Positions 1 through 4,955 of a stretch of DNA of 6,181 bases are shown here, piece by piece. The stretch lies in contig JAFRZS010000174.1 in NCBI GenBank assembly GCA_017442445.1, positions 1 to 6,181 on the forward strand, read 5' to 3'. Source of the DNA: Clostridia bacterium (GTDB taxonomy: Bacteria > Bacillota > Clostridia > Oscillospirales > Acutalibacteraceae). The stretch's first letter is position 1. The number at the start of each line of letters is the position of its first letter. Under the pieces are notes generated by a model, which saw nothing but the letters and a program-made list of their open reading frames with translations, was not told the DNA's origin and ran no database searches. The position numbers were made by a program, and so were the translations under genes.

Positions 1-1
1 A

Positions 2-634
2 ACACTTGAAGAATTACAAAGAGTAAAGACAGCGGTCATTGATAATAAAATCAGATTTTCTGCGATGCATTATCTTCGTTTTGATCCTGCATTTTATCAC
101 GGTGCGAAGCTTGTGCATGAAGGTAAAATCGGTGAAATAAAAATGATAACCGCGCAAAAAAGCTACCGCTACGGAGTGCGTCCCGAATGGTATAAAAATA
201 AAGAACTTTATGTCGGAACAATCGCATGGGTAGGTATTCATGCTATTGATTGGATATCATATTTTTCGGGTAAAAAATTCATAAGCGCAAGTTCAAAATG
301 TGTAGGAGAAAATCCCGAAATGGCGGCAATATGTAATTTTGAATTAGAGGATGGAATCATCGCATCTGCAAACATAGATTACTACCGTCCGAACAACATA
401 AAAACTCACGGCGATGACAGAGTAAGATGTGTCGGAACAAAAGGAATACTTGAAGTCCGTGACGGAAAAATTCTGCTGATGAATCAGGACGGGGAAAGTG
501 AAATAACACCCGATAAAGCACCCGAGCTTTTAGAAGAATTTTTATCGGGAAAAGATATAATCTCAGCCGAAGAAATTTTCCATATTACCGAAACCGCACT
601 CAAATCTCAGACAGGGGACGGTTCTGTGTCTTGA
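2..634 (+). CDS. Gfo/Idh/MocA family oxidoreductase, 3' part (5' truncated by window)
   Basis: The frame is open from the first bases of the window, so the ATG at 65 is an internal methionine. About 210 C-terminal residues are visible. In this family the N-terminal Rossmann fold binds NAD(P) and the C-terminal alpha/beta domain binds a sugar, inositol or similar polyol and carries the catalytic residues. The Rossmann domain lies mostly outside the window. What is seen is the domain junction (MHYLRFDPAFYHGAKLV), then a G-x-H-x-x-D stretch (WVGIHAIDW) whose histidine matches the usual catalytic or substrate-binding position, then the beta-sheet part (GTKGILEVRDGKI). The protein is probably a cytoplasmic NAD(P)-dependent dehydrogenase of about 330 residues. 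It ends 19 bp before a second family member, so the two are likely cotranscribed. The substrate cannot be assigned. The family call is firm. Confidence 0.88.
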   Translation, partial: TLEELQRVKTAVIDNKIRFSAMHYLRFDPAFYHGAKLVHEGKIGEIKMITAQKSYRYGVRPEWYKNKELYVGTIAWVGIHAIDWISYFSGKKFISASSKCVGENPEMAAICNFELEDGIIASANIDYYRPNNIKTHGDDRVRCVGTKGILEVRDGKILLMNQDGESEITPDKAPELLEEFLSGKDIISAEEIFHITETALKSQTGDGSVS

Positions 635-637
635 AAA

Positions 638-645
638 GGAAGGAG
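638..645 (+). promoter_or_regulatory. Ribosome binding site of the second oxidoreductase
   Basis: GGAAGGAG lies 8 bases before the ATG at 654 and directly follows the stop codon of the upstream gene. It is a strong site that fixes the start and fits translation from a shared mRNA. Confidence 0.8.
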
Positions 646-653
646 AAAAAGGT

Positions 654-1778
654 ATGAGAATTTTATTAGTCGGAGCAGGCGGATATGCTGTTAACTATGT
701 AAAAATATTGCTTGAAAATACAGATGAAAATATCATATGGGAAGGAATAGTTGACCCGTATTTTTCAAACTGTATTTTTAAAAAAGAGATTGAAGAAAAA
801 GGTATTTCTGTTTATGACACGATGGAAGAATTTTTCAATGAACACGATGCAGATTTTACTGTAATCGGCACACCGACCTTTCTTCATTGTGAACAGAGTA
901 TTTATGCTTTGTCAAAAGGATCAGATGTACTCTGCGAAAAACCTTTAGCACCTACAATGGAAGAAGCAGAAAAAATGGCGGAAGCCGAAAAGAAATACGA
1001 ACACTTTATTGCAATCGGTTATCAGTGGTCTTATGCAGATGCAATTTTAAATTTAAAGAGGGATATACTTGACGGAAAATTCGGAAAACCTCTTAGTTTA
1101 AAAACGGCAATCAGTTGGCCGCGCAACAAAGCTTACTACAAACGCGGTGGCGGTTGGGGCGGAAAAATAAAAAAAGACGGAAAGCTTCTGCTTGACTCAA
1201 TCGCATCAAATGCCTGTGCGCACTATCTTCATAATATGTTGTTTGTACTCGGTGATACAATGGAAACAAGTGCGGAATTTTCTGACTTTGAAGCAGAGTG
1301 CTATAGAGCAAATGATATTGAAAATTTTGATACCTGTTCTTTCAGAATAAAAACCGCTGACGGTGCAGAGCTTTTCTATATCGCATCACACGCATCGGGC
1401 AAACTCAGAAACCCCGAATTTGAATATAATTTTGAAAAAGGTAAAGTCACTTTTGCTGTCGATAACGGATGTGAAATTATTGCTGAGTTTTCTGACGGAA
1501 GCACAAAAAATTACGGCAATCCTTTTGAGAATGAATTTAAAAAGTTTTTTGATTGCATAAAAGCATCAGAAGAAAAAACTATCCCTGTCTGCACAGTAAA
1601 AACCGCAACACCGCACACAGAATTTATATATAAGCTTTATGAAAAAAATACGGTGAAAACTTTTGATAAAAATTTGATTTTACTTAATGAAAAAACAGAC
1701 ACGGTTTATGTAAAAGATTTGTTTGAAAAAATGTATAAAGCATACGACGAAGAAAAATTGTTATCAGAAATAAAATAA
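654..1778 (+). CDS. Gfo/Idh/MocA family oxidoreductase
   Basis: This 374-residue protein is complete and of normal to slightly long size for the family. The N-terminus shows the Rossmann dinucleotide-binding loop (VGAGGYA, residues 6-12), an acidic residue after the second strand (VDP, 33-35) expected near the cofactor ribose, and the hallmark EKP motif (CEKPLAP, 94-100) whose lysine is normally catalytic or cofactor-contacting. The C-terminal domain carries WPRNKAYYKRGGGWGGK (155-171) and LLLDSIASNACAHYLHNM (178-195). H190 probably fills the usual histidine position, while the aspartate normally three residues later is a histidine (H193). This points to a distinct clade rather than a myo-inositol or glucose-fructose oxidoreductase type. 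The enzyme is presumably a cytoplasmic NAD(P)-dependent sugar or polyol oxidoreductase acting with the upstream paralogue. The substrate is unknown. A strong terminator follows immediately. Confidence 0.9.
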   Translation: MRILLVGAGGYAVNYVKILLENTDENIIWEGIVDPYFSNCIFKKEIEEKGISVYDTMEEFFNEHDADFTVIGTPTFLHCEQSIYALSKGSDVLCEKPLAPTMEEAEKMAEAEKKYEHFIAIGYQWSYADAILNLKRDILDGKFGKPLSLKTAISWPRNKAYYKRGGGWGGKIKKDGKLLLDSIASNACAHYLHNMLFVLGDTMETSAEFSDFEAECYRANDIENFDTCSFRIKTADGAELFYIASHASGKLRNPEFEYNFEKGKVTFAVDNGCEIIAEFSDGSTKNYGNPFENEFKKFFDCIKASEEKTIPVCTVKTATPHTEFIYKLYEKNTVKTFDKNLILLNEKTDTVYVKDLFEKMYKAYDEEKLLSEIK

Positions 1779-1782
1779 TAAA

Positions 1783-1829
1783 AAACACTTGCAAAAGCTT
1801 TAAAACTTTTGCAAGTGTTTAACTTTTTT
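1783..1829. terminator. Bidirectional intrinsic terminator between convergent genes
   Basis: A perfect 15-bp stem (1783-1797 with 1806-1820; left arm AAACACTTGCAAAAG) encloses an 8-base loop. On the + strand it is followed after AAC by six T (1824-1829). Read on the - strand, the same stem is followed by a T-rich tail formed by the A-run at 1781-1785 and the bases before it. It lies between the stop codons of two converging genes and can end transcription from both sides. Confidence 0.9.
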
Positions 1830-1846
1830 CAATTGTGTATCTTTTC

Positions 1847-2155
1847 TTAAATTATACGGTAGGTGAAAGGTCGGATGTGATCATATAAGGCAGAATATTT
1901 TTTATGCATTGCAACTTTTTCATCGAGTGCCCAATGCATGGACTCAAGTTCCTTTTCAAATTCTTTGGACATAGTGTTTTCACCGATAATAATTACCTCA
2001 TCGGCATCTACCTCACTTCGAAGAAAATCCCAAAATGCGTTCCAGTTAGCACCGTAACACTCAGGAAAATCGAAAGCGATTCTGATTCTTTCATGTAATT
2101 CCATAATATATTTACAATCGGTTAAGTCCAAAGTTATAATCTTTTTATTTTCCAT
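1847..2155 (-). CDS. Barstar-family ribonuclease inhibitor-like protein
   Basis: This 102-residue protein matches the barstar fold in size (barstar is about 90 residues) and signature. It has an N-terminal beta strand (KKIITLDLTDC, 4-14), a helix, then the family block FPECYGANWNAFWDFLR (30-46). Aligned by eye to Bacillus amyloliquefaciens barstar, the key barnase-contacting Asp39 is kept as D43, while the position of Asp35 is Asn (N39). A strand (DEVIIIGE, 52-59) and C-terminal helices follow. Barstar-type proteins block the active site of barnase-like RNases, either self-protective or as toxin immunity. No RNase gene is visible here, so a toxin partner is not shown. AGGAG (2164-2168) lies 8 bases before the ATG. 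The gene starts 43 bp after the sialidase-like gene with no obvious terminator between, so it is probably cotranscribed. The family call is good and the role is open. Confidence 0.85.
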   Translation of the reverse strand: MENKKIITLDLTDCKYIMELHERIRIAFDFPECYGANWNAFWDFLRSEVDADEVIIIGENTMSKEFEKELESMHWALDEKVAMHKKYSALYDHIRPFTYRII

Positions 2156-2163
2156 AATATTTT

Positions 2164-2168
2164 CTCCT
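2164..2168 (-). promoter_or_regulatory. Ribosome binding site of the barstar-like gene
   Basis: AGGAG on the - strand lies 8 bases upstream of the ATG at 2155 and supports this start. Confidence 0.75.
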
Positions 2169-2198
2169 TAAATAATTTCGTAAAGAGTATAATACTAG

Positions 2199-3305
2199 TT
2201 AAACTTTATAAAAATCCACTTTGTCGTCAAGTATGTATTTATCAAGCTTTGAAGCGACTTTTTTGAGATAAGATTTTTCACTCACCAACTCACCTGCGAT
2301 GATGTCTTCCTCGGTGATTTTTGAGATGAGAACTTCTCTTGCATTTTTATAAACTTCTTCGTATGAATTTAAAAATGCTCCGCGTTCTCTGTCATAGGTG
2401 ATATAAATATATCCGTCATCGGTTTCTTTAGCATCGGGATAAGAAACATCTTTTCTGCCGTCCAAAAGAAGCTTATATTTCCATGTCTTTCCGTCATCTT
2501 CGGAAAGCATGGCTGTGAGGTTATTTCTCTTATCAAAATCGTAGTGATTTATCAGTAAAATTCTGCCTGACTTAAGACGCCTTATAAAAAATCTTGAGTT
2601 GGGACCTTTGAGTTCAGAGTCAACAGGCGTTGACCATGTTATGCCTTTATCCTCTGAATAAGATACCGCAATTCCGTAAAAAGTTCTTATGAACATAGCA
2701 AGTTTTCCGTCTTTTAATTCAAGAATCATATGTTCATCAAAGGCTCTGTTTTCTGCATCTGCACCGCCGAGTTTTTCAAAGGTTTTTCCGCAATCTTCAG
2801 TGCAGTATGCAAAAGCCTTTCTGTCTTCATCGGGAGAGTCATATTTTTGATCAATAACATGAATACCTTTTTTCCAGACTGCAACAGGGAAAAGCCATTC
2901 ACCGCTTGACAAAACGGTGGGTTTATTCATCATAATATCGTTGCCTATTTTAATTTCTTCGCCCCATTTGAGTTCATCAGCATCGGGGTTATCGCAGATA
3001 ACGGCATAAACTGCATTATCGGGAGAATAGTTGCGGATAAACCAAAGTCTGCCCATCGGGTCAATCCAGAGGCAAGGGTCATAATATCTGTGCTCATCCT
3101 CGTACGATACCGCAACTTCAGTAAAATTCACACCGTCATCAGACATTAAAAGCACGACATAGTTTCCTATCTGCTCCATAAAGCCGCCGGAATAAAATGT
3201 GATAAAAATTCTGCCGTTTTTTGTAACTTCAATACCGGGAATACCCTGCCACAATCTGTAGGGCGCGGAGTATTTTTTGAGAGTTTCTTTATCAGTAATA
3301 AGCAT
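2199..3305 (-). CDS. BNR/Asp-box sialidase-like beta-propeller protein
   Basis: This 368-residue protein has at least four Asp-box-like repeats, whose full pattern is S/T-x-D-x-G-x-x-W/F: SDDGVNF (55-61), TEDCGKTF (169-176), SEDKGITW (217-224) and SEDDGKTW (268-275). Such repeats mark the six-bladed propeller of sialidases and related BNR proteins. The N-terminus (YRLWQGIPGIEVTKNGRIF, 16-34) resembles the region that holds the FRIP motif of true sialidases, but the exact motif is not present. Candidate active-site residues such as R207, the acidic stretch FDEHMILE (189-196) and YDRERG (304-309) cannot be assigned by eye. No signal peptide, membrane anchor or sugar-binding module is seen, so the protein is likely cytoplasmic. 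It may act on imported oligosaccharides, though sialidase activity is not proven. Genes for Gfo/Idh/MocA oxidoreductases nearby suit a carbohydrate-use setting. AAAGG at 3316-3320 lies 10 bases before the ATG. Confidence 0.8.
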   Translation of the reverse strand: MLITDKETLKKYSAPYRLWQGIPGIEVTKNGRIFITFYSGGFMEQIGNYVVLLMSDDGVNFTEVAVSYEDEHRYYDPCLWIDPMGRLWFIRNYSPDNAVYAVICDNPDADELKWGEEIKIGNDIMMNKPTVLSSGEWLFPVAVWKKGIHVIDQKYDSPDEDRKAFAYCTEDCGKTFEKLGGADAENRAFDEHMILELKDGKLAMFIRTFYGIAVSYSEDKGITWSTPVDSELKGPNSRFFIRRLKSGRILLINHYDFDKRNNLTAMLSEDDGKTWKYKLLLDGRKDVSYPDAKETDDGYIYITYDRERGAFLNSYEEVYKNAREVLISKITEEDIIAGELVSEKSYLKKVASKLDKYILDDKVDFYKV

Positions 3306-3334
3306 AAGTTCACAACCTTTAATTTTATGAAAAA

Positions 3335-3363
3335 ATTATAGCACGAAAAAGCAAAAAAGTAAA
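3335..3363 (-). promoter_or_regulatory. Sigma-A-type promoter of the sialidase-like/barstar-like unit
   Basis: On the - strand, TTTACT (3358-3363, 4 of 6 to TTGACA) lies 17 bp from a perfect TATAAT (3335-3340), preceded by TGC, an extended -10 element. Transcription would start near 3328, about 22 bases before the ATG at 3305, leaving room for the AAAGG ribosome site at 3316-3320. Confidence 0.75.
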
Positions 3364-3422
3364 ACAAATGTGAAGCGAATTTATATATCTGCCACAAAAA
3401 AGAACAGGCGGAAAAATTTATG

Positions 3423-3451
3423 TTGAAATTTGCAAAATTATGTTATATAAT
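3423..3451 (+). promoter_or_regulatory. Sigma-A-type promoter of the phosphate permease gene
   Basis: TTGAAA (3423-3428, 5 of 6) and a perfect TATAAT (3446-3451) are 17 bp apart. Transcription would begin near 3458 and give a leader of about 49 bases before the ATG at 3507. Because the promoter lies downstream of the ATG at 3420, it rules out that upstream start. Confidence 0.78.
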
Positions 3452-3492
3452 CCAATATGGAAACGGTCGGATATTTCTGCAAGAAAACAAAG

Positions 3493-3500
3493 AAAGAAGG
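3493..3500 (+). promoter_or_regulatory. Ribosome binding site deciding the permease start
   Basis: AAAGAAGG ends 6 bases before the ATG at 3507. The in-frame ATG at 3420 has no such site and lies upstream of the likely transcription start, so 3507 is chosen. Confidence 0.65.
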
Positions 3501-3506
3501 TGCTTT

Positions 3507-4559
3507 ATGGAGTTACTTATAAATTTCTGGAATCAGATGACGGCTAATCCGCTTTTGTTTATAGCAGTAGTCTTAACACTTGGCGTCATACTTGTAAACG
3601 GCTGGACAGATGCGCCCAATGCGATTGCAACTTGTGTTGCAACAAGATGCATGGGACCGAGAGCTGCGATTTTAATGGCGGCGGTGTTTAACTTTCTGGG
3701 CGTATTTTTAATGACGATGATAAATAAAACGGTTGCCGAAACGATTACAAAAATGGTTGACTTCGGTGACGATCCCAAAAAAGCAATCATAGCATTAAGC
3801 GCGGCACTGTTTGCAATAGTTTTATGGGCAACTCTTGCGTGGGTGTTTGGTATTCCTACAAGTGAAAGCCACGCACTTATAGCAGGTCTTACAGGTAGTG
3901 CTATTGCCCTTACAGGCTCCTTTGCCGCAGTAAACGGCGGTGAATGGGTAAAGGTACTTTACGGCATAGTAGTTTCTATAGTGCTCGGCTTCGGACTCGG
4001 TTGGATTGTATGCAAGGTTGTCACAAAGATTTTTTATAAAGCGAACAGACAAAAGACAAATGGCTTCTTCACAGGTGCGCAGATAGTCGGTGCGGCATCA
4101 ATGGCATTTATGCACGGCGCACAGGACGGACAGAAATTTATGGGTGTATTGCTCTTATGCCTTTATATGTCACAGGGAAAGGCGCTTCCGTCTGATATTG
4201 ATATTCCGTGGGAGCTTATGCTTATATGCTCAGTTATTATGGCGGCAGGTACTGCGATGGGCGGAAAAAAGATTATCAAATCTGTCGGCATGGATATGGT
4301 AAAGCTTGAAAAATATCAGGGCTTCTCCGCAGATATAGCAGGAGCATTGGCACTTTTAATCTGCTCTGTGTTCAGCCTTCCTGTTTCAACAACACACGCA
4401 AAGACTATATCAATTATGGGTGTCGGCGCAGTAAAAAGGGCATCTGCTATAAACTTCGGTGTTGTTAAAGAAATGGCGTTGACATGGATACTTACATTCC
4501 CCGGATGCGGACTTGTAGGCTTTTTGATGACAAAATTATTCCTGATGATTTTTACATAG
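3507..4559 (+). CDS. pit: PiT-family inorganic phosphate transporter
   Basis: This 350-residue integral membrane protein, after a start correction from 3420, is a low-affinity phosphate permease of the PiT family, driven by cation symport (H+ or Na+). The family's internal inverted duplication is clear. The first copy has NGWTDAPNA (31-39) and GIPTSESHA (115-123). The second has MHGAQDGQK (202-210) and LPVSTTHA (291-298). About ten hydrophobic segments are seen, for example 16-31, 53-71, 94-114, 150-172, 236-252, 277-292 and 322-347. The signature asparagine of the usual G-x-N-D motif is replaced by Thr (WTD) in copy one and Gln (HGAQD) in copy two, so this is a variant clade; the paired aspartates are kept. 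The gene has its own promoter and is followed by a DUF47 partner. Its stop codon TAG is formed jointly by host TA and the first G of the inserted element at 4559-4937. Confidence 0.93.
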   Translation: MELLINFWNQMTANPLLFIAVVLTLGVILVNGWTDAPNAIATCVATRCMGPRAAILMAAVFNFLGVFLMTMINKTVAETITKMVDFGDDPKKAIIALSAALFAIVLWATLAWVFGIPTSESHALIAGLTGSAIALTGSFAAVNGGEWVKVLYGIVVSIVLGFGLGWIVCKVVTKIFYKANRQKTNGFFTGAQIVGAASMAFMHGAQDGQKFMGVLLLCLYMSQGKALPSDIDIPWELMLICSVIMAAGTAMGGKKIIKSVGMDMVKLEKYQGFSADIAGALALLICSVFSLPVSTTHAKTISIMGVGAVKRASAINFGVVKEMALTWILTFPGCGLVGFLMTKLFLMIFT

Positions 4560-4581
4560 GGTGACGGTAATAATCCGAACC
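4559..4581 (+). repeat. Left terminal inverted repeat of the element
   Basis: This 23-bp arm is the perfect reverse complement of 4915-4937; with the flanking palindromic TA the match is 25 bp. Its first base supplies the G of the pit TAG stop codon. Confidence 0.95.
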
Positions 4582-4584
4582 TGC

Positions 4585-4614
4585 CCGAAAGCAAGACTTT
4601 TCAGTGCTTTTCGG
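4585..4614. repeat. Internal hairpin 1 of the element
   Basis: CCGAAAGCA (4585-4593) pairs with TGCTTTTCGG (4605-4614) with one bulged base and an 11-base loop. CCCGAAA at 4584-4590 can instead pair with TTTCGGG at 4617-4623 or with the second TTTCGGG at 4685-4691, so alternative folds are possible. Confidence 0.55.
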
Positions 4615-4672
4615 CGTTTCGGGTTTGAAAGGCGACAGCCTGTCGGCACTCTCAACAGCCAAAAACCATCTG

Positions 4673-4704
4673 AAAATCTTCAGCTTTCGGGTCAAAGATT
4701 TTTT
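4673..4704 (+). repeat. Terminator-like hairpin inside the element
   Basis: AAAATCTT (4673-4680) pairs with AAGATTTT (4695-4702) around a 14-base loop, and a run of six T covers 4699-4704. The stem has a single G-C pair and the T-run is partly inside it, so it would be a weak + strand terminator at best. Confidence 0.35.
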
Positions 4705-4714
4705 ATTATATAGG

Positions 4715-4739
4715 AAATTACTCGCATTGTGAGTAATTT
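4715..4739. repeat. Internal palindrome of the element (9-bp arms)
   Basis: AAATTACTC (4715-4723) and GAGTAATTT (4731-4739) are perfect inverted repeats around GCATTGT. G-U and C-G pairs can extend the stem into the loop. It lies near the middle of the element. Confidence 0.75.
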
Positions 4740-4763
4740 GCATATAACAAGAAACACCTTATT

Positions 4764-4787
4764 CCCCCAAGATTGGGGGCAAGGGGG
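4764..4787. repeat. G/C-run palindrome of the element
   Basis: CCCCCAA (4764-4770) and TTGGGGG (4773-4779) form a near-contiguous palindrome, and a second G5 run follows at 4783-4787. The C-run could pair with either G-run. It is the only such homopolymeric G/C cluster in an otherwise AT-rich window. Confidence 0.65.
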
Positions 4788-4816
4788 TTGATAACATAAA
4801 ATGTTTTTCTTATAGA
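4788..4816 (+). promoter_or_regulatory. Candidate outward promoter inside the element
   Basis: TTGATA (4788-4793, 5 of 6) and TATAGA (4811-4816, 4 of 6) are 17 bp apart and point towards the DUF47 gene. It could replace expression lost when the element split the operon. It is based only on consensus match in AT-rich DNA, so it is tentative. Confidence 0.4.
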
Positions 4817-4868
4817 GAGGATTTTTGGCAATTCAAGGCAAAAACACAGCAAATCCTCTCGGATTTGC
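4815..4868. repeat. Two mutually exclusive hairpins of the element
   Basis: GAGAGGATTT (4815-4824) is the perfect inverted repeat of AAATCCTCTC (4851-4860), with a 26-base loop. The same right arm can instead fold with downstream sequence: GCAAATCC (4849-4856) pairs with GGATTTGC (4861-4868) around the tetraloop TCTC. Only one can form at a time. Confidence 0.7.
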
Positions 4869-4914
4869 GAGTATTTTAACAAAGAAGTGGCGGAAATCAT
4901 CCAATAAAAAACAC

Positions 4915-4937
4915 GGTTCGGATTATTACCGTCACCC
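4915..4937 (-). repeat. Right terminal inverted repeat of the element
   Basis: This is the exact reverse complement of 4559-4581, ending CCGTCACCC and followed by the duplicated TA at 4938-4939. Confidence 0.95.
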
Positions 4938-4940
4938 TAA

Positions 4941-4947
4941 AGTGAGG
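4941..4947 (+). promoter_or_regulatory. Ribosome binding site deciding the DUF47 start
   Basis: AGTGAGG ends 8 bases before the ATG at 4956 but only 2 bases before an in-frame TTG at 4950, so the ATG is preferred. The site lies outside the element and belongs to the original operon spacer. Confidence 0.7.
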
Positions 4948-4955
4948 TATTGAAA

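Larger units (their letters stand above)
4559..4937. mobile_element. Non-autonomous inverted-repeat element (MITE-like), 379 bp, TA target duplication
   Basis: The element begins GGGTGACGGTAATAATCC and ends with the exact reverse complement, giving perfect 23-bp terminal inverted repeats (4559-4581 and 4915-4937). Both ends abut TA (4557-4558 and 4938-4939), the target duplication typical of IS630/Tc1-mariner-type transposases. The interior holds no credible gene. The short reading frames on the - strand show no family features, so a transposase must come from elsewhere. The interior is filled with hairpin-forming repeats, listed separately. The element separates the pit gene from its DUF47 partner and fills the whole gap, which contains nothing else recognisable. 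Deleting it with one TA gives ACATAAAGTGAGG, in which pit ends in TAA 15 bases before the DUF47 ATG. The perfect ends suggest a recent insertion. The IS family is inferred only from the TA duplication. Confidence 0.9.

Noticed and set aside
65..634. ATG at 65 as the true start of the first oxidoreductase
   Set aside because: The frame stays open to the window edge and the upstream codons continue a typical family sequence, so the gene is simply cut by the window.
1111..1560. Reading frames on both strands inside the second oxidoreductase gene
   Set aside because: They overlap a clear complete gene, lack ribosome sites and show no domain features.
2186..2196. Small palindrome AGTATAATACT between the sialidase-like and barstar-like genes
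   Set aside because: Five-base AT-rich arms next to a stop codon are expected by chance. It is not a credible terminator or operator, and no convincing -35 element is found with it.
3369..3381. Possible catabolite-repression (cre) site upstream of the sialidase-like gene, TGAAGCGAATT
   Set aside because: It resembles TGAAANCG but is one base short between the AA and CG positions and lacks the symmetric right half.
3420..3506. Upstream in-frame ATG extending the permease by 29 residues
   Set aside because: The extension contains the likely -35 and -10 elements, has no ribosome site, and encodes residues unlike the start of PiT proteins. The ATG at 3507 has AAAGAAGG six bases before it.
4552..4900. 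Two short - strand reading frames across the inserted element (63 and 60 codons)
   Set aside because: They overlap the inverted repeat and hairpins, show no recognisable domain and are too short for a transposase. They are best explained as chance open frames.
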